This document shows, piece by piece, positions 18,952 to 27,178 of a stretch of DNA of 64,000 bases. A model generated the notes under the pieces. That model was not told where the DNA came from. It did no database searches and saw only the letters and a list, made by a program, of their open reading frames with translations. The number at the start of each line of letters is the position of its first letter. The first letter of the stretch is position 1. The stretch spans positions 186,001 to 250,000 of the forward strand of contig NZ_JARYGY010000006.1 in the NCBI RefSeq assembly GCF_029906345.1, read 5' to 3'. Both the position numbers and the translations under genes were made by a program. The DNA comes from Aquimarina mycalae (GTDB taxonomy: Bacteria; Bacteroidota; Bacteroidia; Flavobacteriales; Flavobacteriaceae).

Positions 18952-21006
18952 TTAGAGTTGTTTGATTTTTTGTAATTTATTTTTCCAAACTTGAAGACTT
19001 TCTCTATGCTTTTCGATATTTTTTTGCACTTCGACTATCAGAGGATTGTCATCTTTGGCATGTTTAAAGAATTGCAAATTGTTTTCTAACTGACGTATTT
19101 CATTATTAGCTTCATCGATTTTTTTACGAATAAAGTTTTGCTCATTTCTTAATGCTCGGTCATCAGATTGATTAGCAAGTGAACTAAGTTTATTTTCATA
19201 TTTGATCATTTCAGTTTCTTGCCTGCTCAAATTAAGTTGTTCAAACAATCCATCTAATACTTTATTGTAATCGGACTCTATATTGCGTTTTTTATAAGGA
19301 ACTCTTCCTATAGTTTTCCAGGTACTGATATTTTCCTTGATAGTGTCAAGATCATTTTTAGGGTCTCCAGATAGTTTTAGTTCTTTAAGTGCTTCTATGT
19401 GAGCTAGTTTTTTCTCATAAGATGCCGTTTCTTCTTTATTGGCTTCATTTTTTTCTGCGTGAATACGATCAAAATAAAAGTTACAAGCATCCTTAAATCT
19501 TTTCCAAATTCTGTCACTGTCTTTGCGAGGTACATGGCCAATTTTTTTCCAATCCGCCTGTATCTTTTTCATTAACGGAGTGGTAACAGAAAAGTCATCA
19601 CTATCTTTATTGTCTTCTGCTATTTTGATAAGTTCCATTTTCTTATTCAAGTTGTCGAACTGATCTTTTTTAAGGCTTTTATAGAATGCGTTTTTATTTC
19701 GGTTAAAGTCTCTAACTGCACTTTTAAACTGCCCCCACGTTTCCTCATTTACATTAGAAGGGACTTTTCCAGCTTTAAAAAAAGCCTCTCGAAGCGCTTC
19801 TATTTCTTTTATTTTTTGTTGCCATCCACTATGGTTTTTAGGGTGATCAGATCCTACCTCAATTATTTTTGAAATAATATCTTGTTTAACCTCTAGGTTT
19901 TTTTCATAAATTTTATCCTGATCTTTGAAATACTGCTGGCGGTTTTCATGAATTTGCTTTGTTAAAGCACTGAATTTTTCCCAAATAGGTTCTCTATATT
20001 CTTTAGCAACAGGTCCCAAATCTTCTTTCCACATTTTGTGAAGTATTTGTAACTCTCTAAATGCTCTATTTACGTCTGTTTCTTGAGCTAATTCTGTTGC
20101 ACGCTCAATAATTTTTAATTTTTGCTCGAGATTGTGTTTAAAATCTAGATCTCTAAAATCTCTGTTTAAATGTAGAAAGTCATAAAAGTTCTCAGTATGG
20201 TGGTGATAGGTATTCCAAACTGTATTGTATTTATCTCTTGGAATAGGACCCGCATTATGCCATTTCTCTTTGATCTCCTTAAAGTGATTATATGTTGAAT
20301 TTATATTTTCTTCAACATTAAGCAATCCTTTGAGTTCATCAATTAAATCTAATCTCTTCTGTAAATTCGCCTGAAGGTCTTTTTTTAGATTTTGATAATA
20401 GGCGTTTCGTTTTTCTTTATAATCAAAATAAACCGAATTGAATTCTTTTTTTAAAGGGGTAGAATAGTAGAAGTCAATAATATTTCCACCATCAGCTAAA
20501 AATTCATCCTTTTTTTGTTCTGCTTCTTCGTTAAACTTAGCATTAAACTCATTTTTAATCTCTTCAACATGCTCCTTTATAGCCTGTATTTTCTCATTTT
20601 TTATTAAATTACGTAACTCAGCTATAAGTTCATCCTTATTCATGGCATGATAATCTTTTTTTACGATATCATGTCGCTCTAACTTGCTTTCGTCTTCACT
20701 ATCTTTTGCTACAGCTTCATCCATTTCATTTTGGATTTCATCATCAGCTTCAGAGGTAACTTTGTCGCTCGTTTCTTCTACTTTAGTATCAGAATCTTCT
20801 ACAGTGGTTACTACTTCTTCCTGAGGATTATTTTCCTTCGGTTCTTCGATATTAGAGTTTTCTTCAACTTTAATGTCTTGAGAATCTTGAGATTCAGTAT
20901 TCGATACTATTGTTTCGGAATTGGATTTTTCTGAATTTCCCTCTAAATCTTTTATCTTATTCTCTTCATTTCCATCTGCCTGAGGCAGGTTATCGTGTGT
21001 GGACAT
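18952..21006 (-). CDS. DUF349 domain repeat protein
   Basis: The 684-residue protein has an acidic, low-complexity N-terminal tail (about 1-115, rich in Glu, Asp, Ser and Asn) followed by five or six DUF349 repeats of about 70 residues. Each repeat is a helical pair with a conserved W-K-x-x-G-x-V/I-P motif: EKWHNAGPIPRDKYNTVW, MWKEDLGPVAKEYREPIW, AFFKAGKVPSNVNEETW, DWKKIGHVPRKDSDRIWKRF and TWKTIGRVPYKKRN. The C-terminus (about 615-684) is a predicted coiled coil. DUF349 proteins are widespread in Bacteroidota and Actinobacteria and their biochemical function is not established; a cytoplasmic scaffold role is a guess. It precedes the methyltransferase gene and lies 139 bases after aroE. Confidence 0.9.
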   Translation of the reverse strand: MSTHDNLPQADGNEENKIKDLEGNSEKSNSETIVSNTESQDSQDIKVEENSNIEEPKENNPQEEVVTTVEDSDTKVEETSDKVTSEADDEIQNEMDEAVAKDSEDESKLERHDIVKKDYHAMNKDELIAELRNLIKNEKIQAIKEHVEEIKNEFNAKFNEEAEQKKDEFLADGGNIIDFYYSTPLKKEFNSVYFDYKEKRNAYYQNLKKDLQANLQKRLDLIDELKGLLNVEENINSTYNHFKEIKEKWHNAGPIPRDKYNTVWNTYHHHTENFYDFLHLNRDFRDLDFKHNLEQKLKIIERATELAQETDVNRAFRELQILHKMWKEDLGPVAKEYREPIWEKFSALTKQIHENRQQYFKDQDKIYEKNLEVKQDIISKIIEVGSDHPKNHSGWQQKIKEIEALREAFFKAGKVPSNVNEETWGQFKSAVRDFNRNKNAFYKSLKKDQFDNLNKKMELIKIAEDNKDSDDFSVTTPLMKKIQADWKKIGHVPRKDSDRIWKRFKDACNFYFDRIHAEKNEANKEETASYEKKLAHIEALKELKLSGDPKNDLDTIKENISTWKTIGRVPYKKRNIESDYNKVLDGLFEQLNLSRQETEMIKYENKLSSLANQSDDRALRNEQNFIRKKIDEANNEIRQLENNLQFFKHAKDDNPLIVEVQKNIEKHRESLQVWKNKLQKIKQL

Positions 21007-21145
21007 TATATAAAATGTTTTTGTTTGTCTGAGCTTAACGATTGACTAAGATACTAACATCTTATATAAAGTCAAAGCAAATGGATGGTTTTAGGAATTA
21101 GTTAAGCCTAATCTGATTAGTAATTTTAAGATAAAAAAGCGGATA

Positions 21146-21874
21146 TTATGAATTCCAGATCTCCCAGGATTTTTCAGCTTGTTGGATCAACATATTTAGT
21201 CCATTAGAGGTTGTAGCACCTTTTTTCTTACCTTTTTTCATGAAAGTTGTTTCTTCGGGATTGTAGATCAAATCATATAACACATGGTTTTCTCCAAGAT
21301 ATTCGTAGGGGATATCCGGGTGCCTGTCTGTATTGGGATGTGTGCCTAGTGGAGTGCAATTGATAATTAATTTAAAATCCCTAATAATATCTTCGTCTAA
21401 GTCCAGATAACTTAGTTCTTGAAAATCAGGATTTCTTGAAACAAATGAGTAATCTATGTGTAATTTTTTCAAGGAATAAGCTATTGCTTTTGAAGCTCCT
21501 CCAGTTCCTAAAATTAACGCCTTTTTAGTGTTCTCATTCAATAAGGGTTTTAATGATTCTGAAAACCCATAATGGTCACTATTATATCCTTTTAAATTTC
21601 CGTTCCTTTCAAATTTAACGACGTTGACAGCTCCGATTTCTTTTGCTATAGGGTCTAAGTTATCGAGATAAGCAATAACTTCTTCTTTATACGGTATTGT
21701 TACATTCATCCCTTTTATGTTGGGATTTTTAATGACGTCTGTTAGTTCCTCTATTTTTTTAAGATCAAAGTTTTGATACTGATAATCTAAGTTCTCTTTC
21801 TTAAACTTGTCAGAAAAGTAGTTTCTGGAAAAGGAATACCCAATATCCTTACCCAGTAATCCATATATATTCAT
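21146..21874 (-). CDS. aroE: Shikimate dehydrogenase AroE
   Basis: AroE reduces 3-dehydroshikimate to shikimate with NADPH in aromatic amino acid synthesis. I place the start at the ATG at 21874 (MNIYGLLGKDIGYSFSRNYF), because this is the family N-terminus and gives an ATGA overlap with the upstream DUF368 gene; an upstream in-frame ATG would add 15 residues. Shikimate-binding residues are visible: the Ser of GYSFS, Lys in NVTIPYKEEV, and Asn-Ser-Asp in GYNSDHYGF. The NADP-binding loop is ILGTGGASKAIAYSL. At 242 residues it is slightly shorter than E. coli AroE (272). The overlap places it in an operon with the two DUF368 transporters. Confidence 0.96.
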   Translation of the reverse strand: MNIYGLLGKDIGYSFSRNYFSDKFKKENLDYQYQNFDLKKIEELTDVIKNPNIKGMNVTIPYKEEVIAYLDNLDPIAKEIGAVNVVKFERNGNLKGYNSDHYGFSESLKPLLNENTKKALILGTGGASKAIAYSLKKLHIDYSFVSRNPDFQELSYLDLDEDIIRDFKLIINCTPLGTHPNTDRHPDIPYEYLGENHVLYDLIYNPEETTFMKKGKKKGATTSNGLNMLIQQAEKSWEIWNS

Positions 21875-22899
21875 TTTGAAGAAGTTTTTAAAGTTCTCTC
21901 GCCATACCATTCTAGCCATAAAACGATTGCAATTCCAACCAGAATAAAAAAGAGCGCTATGTATGTTGGTGCTATTGTTAAGTCGGGTAGATAACGATCA
22001 TAGTTGTCAAGAATCGGATTGCCTTGTGCATCCATTAAAATTTCTCCTACATCATCCTTTTTAAACATTTTATGTTTCCATGGCCAAACCACACCTAGAG
22101 ACCCTGTTATAAAACCAATAATAGCAGCAAATGTTGCGTTTTTATAATGTTTTAATACGTATCCTAAAAAATGAGATAGTGTAACTAAACCCGTAATAGA
22201 TCCGAGACTAAAAACAATAAGTACTTTAAGTAATCGTATTCTATGAGTGTTATCCATAAATGAAAAATCCCATTGTAATAGATCGGCAATTGTATCATAT
22301 AAGGCATTCACTGAATCTACTAATAATAATACATAGTTCCCGAACAGTATTAAAATAAAAGAACCAGATAATCCAGGTAAGGTCATTCCTGAAACTCCAA
22401 CTATGCCACAGAAAAACACAAAAAACAGATTGTCATTTTCTTTAGCAGGTTCAAGCAAACTAATACTTATTCCTACGATAGTTCCAATAATAATAAAACA
22501 TATATTGCGCCTGCTCCAGTCGTCGAAATCTTTAACAATATAATAGATAGATCCTATGATCATTCCAAAAAATGCAGCCCAAACATATAATTCATAATGA
22601 ATAATCAGGTAGTCAAGAATTTTAGAAACACTAAAATAGCTGATAAGCATTCCTAAGATTAAAAGAGCAAGAAAGCGACCATTTATGTATCTCCAAAAAC
22701 TTTTAAATCTAAAATTTATAAAAAGTTTAAAGGCTTTAAGGTTTATTTTCTGGAGTGAATGGATGAATTCTTCATAAAAACCGGCAACAAAAGCTACAAC
22801 TCCTCCAGACACACCAGGAACTTTATTTGCTGCTCCCATAGCCAAACCTTTAATGACTAAAAAGAATTTATCGCTAAAAGTTCTAGTGTTTTCTGCCAT
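21871..22899 (-). CDS. DUF368 membrane protein, PopT-like (second copy)
   Basis: The 342-residue polytopic membrane protein has about nine hydrophobic segments and the DUF368 signatures KGLAMGAANKVPGVSGGVVA near the N-terminus and SGMTLPGLSGSFILILFGNY in the centre, two inverted-repeat-like PG(V/L)SG motifs. DUF368 proteins (PopT) have been shown in other bacteria to recycle undecaprenyl phosphate across the cytoplasmic membrane for cell wall and polysaccharide synthesis; transfer of that function here rests on the family. It sits 3 bases after its paralogue and overlaps aroE by four bases. Compared with the other copy, its first motif reads ANKVPGVSGGVV instead of ADVVPGVSGGTI, so the two may not be equivalent. 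Confidence 0.88.
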   Translation of the reverse strand: MAENTRTFSDKFFLVIKGLAMGAANKVPGVSGGVVAFVAGFYEEFIHSLQKINLKAFKLFINFRFKSFWRYINGRFLALLILGMLISYFSVSKILDYLIIHYELYVWAAFFGMIIGSIYYIVKDFDDWSRRNICFIIIGTIVGISISLLEPAKENDNLFFVFFCGIVGVSGMTLPGLSGSFILILFGNYVLLLVDSVNALYDTIADLLQWDFSFMDNTHRIRLLKVLIVFSLGSITGLVTLSHFLGYVLKHYKNATFAAIIGFITGSLGVVWPWKHKMFKKDDVGEILMDAQGNPILDNYDRYLPDLTIAPTYIALFFILVGIAIVLWLEWYGERTLKTSSK

Positions 22900-22902
22900 A
22901 GA

Positions 22903-23868
22903 TTAGTCTTCTTTTTTAATAGCAAGACGCTCTAAGATAAGGATTAATAAAAAGCCAACTACAATAAAAACAAGAACCCACAGAATTCTTGGATCGCCTT
23001 CAAAATTATTGGGCAGTATGCTTCTTTCAATAAAAGGAACTTCTATGCCTTCAGAGTTTGTTCTCCAAGAGAGTACTTTTTTCCAGGGCCAAAGTTTATT
23101 TAGTGACCCAACCATAAACCCTGTTAGTATAGCTAAAGTGGTGTTCTTGTGATTATTAAACATCCAATTGAGTACTTTAGAAAATAACTTAAGTCCAGCG
23201 ATTGCACCAACAGCTATAATAAGTATTTTATAAAATGCTTGCCAAATCATTTCAAAGTTCATGGATGTTAATCCTTCTCTAAATTGATTTAAGATGTCTA
23301 TAAAGGTTTGATAAGCTCCTAAAATCAAAAGAATAAAAGCTCCTGATACTCCTGGTAAAATCATGGCAATAATGGCAATAAATCCACAAAAAAGTAAATA
23401 CCAAAGACTTTCTGGAGATGCAATAGGGTCTGCTATTGTAACAAAATAGGACACAATCGCAGCTAAGATAATACTAATAAAAACTTTTGGACTCCAAGAG
23501 GTTATTTGTTTACCGATATATAAGATACTTGCTAATACTAGTCCAAAGAAAAATGACCACAGTAATAATGGTTCATTATGTAAAAGCCATTTAATCAATT
23601 TGGCCAAAGAAAGAATACTTATCGCTATACCTAGAAAAAGAACTAATAAAAAGGAGAGATTGTATTTTTTCCAGGCAGTAACAAATCCTTCTTTTTTCCA
23701 AATTTTAAAAAAACTAAGCTCTAATGCGTTAATTGTAGAGATGAGTTCTTCATAAATTCCAGAGATAAAGGCGATGGTTCCTCCTGAAACTCCTGGAACG
23801 ACATCTGCCGCTCCCATAGCAATCCCTTTTAATGAGATAACTATGTAGTCCTTAAGACTTCGTTGCAT
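22903..23868 (-). CDS. DUF368 membrane protein, PopT-like (first copy)
   Basis: The 321-residue polytopic protein is the first gene of a three-gene operon with its paralogue and aroE. It carries KGIAMGAADVVPGVSGGTIA at residues 14-33 and AMILPGVSGAFILLILGAYQ near the centre, the canonical form of the DUF368 motifs, with about nine membrane segments and a short charged C-terminus (ERLAIKKED). Characterised PopT proteins return undecaprenyl phosphate to the inner leaflet. Because this copy keeps the consensus motif, it is the more likely generalist. The 190 bases upstream hold a terminator-like hairpin belonging to the TPR gene and probably this operon's promoter; TACATTTG on the minus strand near 23905 fits a -7 element. 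Confidence 0.9.
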   Translation of the reverse strand: MQRSLKDYIVISLKGIAMGAADVVPGVSGGTIAFISGIYEELISTINALELSFFKIWKKEGFVTAWKKYNLSFLLVLFLGIAISILSLAKLIKWLLHNEPLLLWSFFFGLVLASILYIGKQITSWSPKVFISIILAAIVSYFVTIADPIASPESLWYLLFCGFIAIIAMILPGVSGAFILLILGAYQTFIDILNQFREGLTSMNFEMIWQAFYKILIIAVGAIAGLKLFSKVLNWMFNNHKNTTLAILTGFMVGSLNKLWPWKKVLSWRTNSEGIEVPFIERSILPNNFEGDPRILWVLVFIVVGFLLILILERLAIKKED

Positions 23869-23953
23869 TCTATTTTGTTTAGCAATTGTTATACAAACAA
23901 ATGTATGTATTTTTTTGTATTAATGTACAGGGTAATTCATAGTAAATTAGCAC

Positions 23954-23993
23954 AAAAACAGCTGCCTGAGTTTTCGATTTAGCGGCTGTTTTT
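23954..23993 (-). terminator. Terminator after the TPR gene
   Basis: AAAAACAGCTGC pairs with GCGGCTGTTTTT (one G-T wobble) around a 16-base loop. On the minus strand it ends in TTTTT, about 70 bases past the stop of the TPR gene. The plus strand also has a T-run, so it can act both ways. Confidence 0.65.
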
Positions 23994-24059
23994 TTAAAGA
24001 GTTCTATAAATGTTTAGAATATGTGCTAAAAAGAGAATGTAGCACATAATACATATATT

Positions 24060-25457
24060 TTACGCTTTATATTGAGATATTACGTTTTGTACTAAGGTAA
24101 GGTTATATACTTTTTTGAATAATTCTTCTAAAACGATCGTATACTCTACATCTATTTCGAGTGCTTTTCTTAAATGAAACTCTCCTTTACTATACTCTTG
24201 TTTTTCATAATGTAATCCAGCTAGTCGATATTGTACTTCAGCATTTTCTGGATAAAACTCTATTGCCTGATGCATATTTTGGATAGCAGCATCTGATTCT
24301 CCTATAAATTTTAGGATATCAGAACGATTTAACCAAGTTTCTAACTCGTAATTACCTAACTCTAGTGCTTTTCTATATCCACGTTCTGCTTCTTCAAAAA
24401 AGGCTAACCTGTTATTGATTTTAGCATAACGTTTCCAGTATAGCACATTTTCTGCATCGATACTAATAGCTTTATTTGTATAATATAATGCTTTCTGATA
24501 ATTACGTTTTCTCATATAGAAATCTGTAATTGCGATCCAACCTTTATCTAATAACGGGTCTTCATGAACGGTTTTAGAATAATGTTGAATTGCAAGATCA
24601 TCACTTCCTAATTTTTCAAAACATTTTCCGATTCGTAATAACGCAAAAGAAGTAGGATCATCTAATTCTAAGGTAATTCTATAATTTTCTATTGCTTCGT
24701 TATATCTCTTTAATTTCTCAAGTACTTTTCCTTTTTCTAAATATGCTCCAATAAAATATTCATCACTTATAATTGCGAAATCAAAAGCAGCCAATGCTTT
24801 TTCGTAATCTTTAAGATCAAAATATTGTTTACCTACTTGGTGCCAGGCAACTTCAGAATATGGGTTTTTATCTAAAAATATATTGAGGTAAGAGATTGCT
24901 TCTTCGTGTTGCTCTAAGAAATCAAAACAATAGATGATGTTGTATAAAGCCGAATAATCTTGATTATCGACTTCAAGACATCTCATAAAGTTTGTTTTAG
25001 CATTTTCAAAATCATCCATAAAGAGATATTCCATCCCAATAAGCGAGTAAACATCAGCTTCATCAGCAGTATACTGAAGTGCCGTGCTTAATAGCTCGAT
25101 TGCTTTAATATGATCATTCTGCTTAGATAGAATGTTTGCTTTTTGGATATAAATCTCTTCATTTTCAGGTTCTAATGCATGTAGCTGAGCTAATAGTATA
25201 TCAGCTTTATCCAAACGGTCTTCGAAAACGAGAATCTCAACTTGTAATAGTTTTAAATTTACAGAAGAAGGATGCTGAGAAAGGCTTAAAGAAATTGCTT
25301 TTTTAGCCTTAGCAATTTTTCCGTTTTCCAGATAATGATGAATAATAGATTCAAATTCATCAGAGTCAAAAAATTTAACATCATTAGATCTCAACATAGA
25401 CTCGTAACGAGTTATAGAGAGATTATTTTCTTCGAATTCTTCATGATTAAATTTCAT
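24060..25457 (-). CDS. Tetratricopeptide repeat protein
   Basis: The 465-residue protein is almost entirely TPR, with about eleven 34-residue units; clear examples are ADVYSLIGMEYLFMDDFENA, SEVAWHQVGKQYFDLKDYEKA and FALLRIGKCFEKLGSDDLAI. There is no signal peptide or membrane segment, so it is cytoplasmic. TPR solenoids bind protein partners and the partner cannot be read from the sequence. Its position next to DUF368-DUF368-aroE recurs, to my knowledge, in Flavobacteriaceae genomes, suggesting a conserved but unexplained neighbourhood. A terminator downstream separates it from the DUF368 operon. Confidence 0.88.
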   Translation of the reverse strand: MKFNHEEFEENNLSITRYESMLRSNDVKFFDSDEFESIIHHYLENGKIAKAKKAISLSLSQHPSSVNLKLLQVEILVFEDRLDKADILLAQLHALEPENEEIYIQKANILSKQNDHIKAIELLSTALQYTADEADVYSLIGMEYLFMDDFENAKTNFMRCLEVDNQDYSALYNIIYCFDFLEQHEEAISYLNIFLDKNPYSEVAWHQVGKQYFDLKDYEKALAAFDFAIISDEYFIGAYLEKGKVLEKLKRYNEAIENYRITLELDDPTSFALLRIGKCFEKLGSDDLAIQHYSKTVHEDPLLDKGWIAITDFYMRKRNYQKALYYTNKAISIDAENVLYWKRYAKINNRLAFFEEAERGYRKALELGNYELETWLNRSDILKFIGESDAAIQNMHQAIEFYPENAEVQYRLAGLHYEKQEYSKGEFHLRKALEIDVEYTIVLEELFKKVYNLTLVQNVISQYKA

Positions 25458-25871
25458 CCAGTCATGTTTATTTTAAATAAATATCAGATGGAATTCGCAT
25501 ATCTATCATTTCTATATTTTTGAAATTCTTAGCTATGCTCATTTCATACACGTTGATTAAAGTCGCTTTATAAATCATAAGTGTACTGTAAAACCTTTTT
25601 TGTCTTCCCCAACAGTTAAGAGTAGTACAAAACACCATTACTTAATTTATTTTTTAGCATTATTGATTTCCTCTGATTTAAAATTACAAATGAAATTGCA
25701 CCATAAAACTTAAGAAACCAATTGTTTTTAACAAACTAATTAACAAAATGTGTACCATTAATAATTAACGGTTTAACGTTTGTCATTTTATAAGCCACTA
25801 TAATGTAATTGAATGAATAATGTGAGAAGATATGTTATTAAATATAAGAAATTTAAATCAATTTTCTATAA
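25458..25871. other. 414-base intergenic region without a recognised gene
   Basis: This A+T-rich gap lies between the TPR gene start and the aminotransferase stop, both on the minus strand. I see no tRNA-like cloverleaf, no convincing terminator and no open frame with coding character. It presumably holds the TPR promoter. AACGGTTTAACGTTTG near 25770 is a loose repeat of an AACG-TTT unit without clear symmetry. Confidence 0.5.
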
Positions 25872-27071
25872 CTACAAGGTGAATTTTTCGCTTTTCTGGA
25901 CTTGATTTAACACCTCAATAATGATCTGACACCCTTCTTTGATTTCTTCTTCTGATATAGTGAGAGGTGGTGTAATACGTATAGCTTTGGGTTCGAAAAG
26001 CAGCCAAAATAGGATTAATCCTCTATCTTGACAACCTAATATAATTTCATTAGTAATTTCGGTAGAAGGAGTTATACATGCTAACATTAATCCGATACCT
26101 CTTATTTCTTTTATTAAAGGGTGTACAAGAAGTGATCTAAAGATTTTTTCTTTTTGTAAGGTCTCTGCCATAACGTCACTTTCGTTGATTTCCTGTAATG
26201 TTGCCAAAGCGGCAGAAGCTATGACTGGATTACCTCCAAAAGTAGTTATGTGACCAAGTTTAGGATGGTCTTGTAATTGATTCATCATTACCGAAGATGC
26301 GGTAAATGCTCCTATTGGCATTCCGCCACCCATTCCTTTACCCATAACAAGAATATCAGGAACAATATCATAATTTTGAAATCCAAATAATTTGCCTGTA
26401 CGCCCAAACCCTGGTTGAATTTCATCTAAAATTAATAGCGCTCCCACCTCATCGCATCGCTCGCGCACTTTTTTTAGGTAATCATCTTTAGGCATTATAA
26501 ACCCTGCGCCACCTTGTATGGTTTCAAGGATTACGGCCGCAGTTTTTTCTGTGATTTGCTGTAAATCTTCTTTATTATTAAATGTGATAAAAGAAATATC
26601 AGGAATTAGTGGTCTAAAAGCTTGTTTTCTTTCTTCATATCCCATAACACTCATAGATCCCATTGTGTTTCCGTGATAAGCTAGCTTTGCAGCAATAATG
26701 TTACTTCGTCCTGTTACTCTACGAGCTAATTTAAGGGAACCTTCAATTGCTTCCGTTCCTGAGTTTGTTAAATATGTTTTTTCTAAAGGATCAGGTAGGA
26801 GTGAGGCTAAAAGTTTTGTAAGCGATACAGCAGGTTTTTGAACATACTCCCCATAAACCATTACATGAAGATATTTATCCAATTGTTCTTTGATTGCCTG
26901 AACCACTCTTGGATGTTTATGTCCTAAGCTGCAAGCAGATACTCCTGCTACAAAGTCAAGATACTTTTTGTTATTAGTAGAATAGATATAACTTCCTTCT
27001 GCATGAGATATTTCTAATGCTAATGGATGTGGAGTTGTTTGTGCCTGATATGTGTAGAAATCTTTTTTCAC
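25872..27071 (-). CDS. Class III PLP-dependent aminotransferase
   Basis: The 399-residue enzyme is a fold-type I, class III aminotransferase related to acetylornithine, ornithine and 4-aminobutyrate aminotransferases. It begins with a GTG codon. Diagnostic blocks are YLDFVAGVSACSLGHKHPRV at the N-terminus, NSGTEAIEGSLKLARRVTGR for the phosphate loop, LLILDEIQPGFGRTG with the PLP-pyridine Asp, and Lys245 in VMGKGMGGGMPIGAF as the Schiff-base lysine. The substrate is not determinable by eye; no arginine or lysine pathway genes are nearby. It lies about 100 bases downstream of the OstA-like gene on the same strand, a pairing I associate with Flavobacteriia generally. Confidence 0.92.
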   Translation of the reverse strand: MKKDFYTYQAQTTPHPLALEISHAEGSYIYSTNNKKYLDFVAGVSACSLGHKHPRVVQAIKEQLDKYLHVMVYGEYVQKPAVSLTKLLASLLPDPLEKTYLTNSGTEAIEGSLKLARRVTGRSNIIAAKLAYHGNTMGSMSVMGYEERKQAFRPLIPDISFITFNNKEDLQQITEKTAAVILETIQGGAGFIMPKDDYLKKVRERCDEVGALLILDEIQPGFGRTGKLFGFQNYDIVPDILVMGKGMGGGMPIGAFTASSVMMNQLQDHPKLGHITTFGGNPVIASAALATLQEINESDVMAETLQKEKIFRSLLVHPLIKEIRGIGLMLACITPSTEITNEIILGCQDRGLILFWLLFEPKAIRITPPLTISEEEIKEGCQIIIEVLNQVQKSEKFTL

Positions 27072-27178
27072 GCAAGTAAATTTAAGTCAAACTATTATAG
27101 AATTAATAATTTGATATTCAAAAATGATGCATTAATAACTGCGTAAGGTCGCAAGATTGTATTATCTAGGTATTAATG

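Noticed and set aside
25458-25871. tRNA or small RNA gene in the largest gap
   Set aside because: No cloverleaf, CCA end or conserved RNA motif could be found by eye on either strand.
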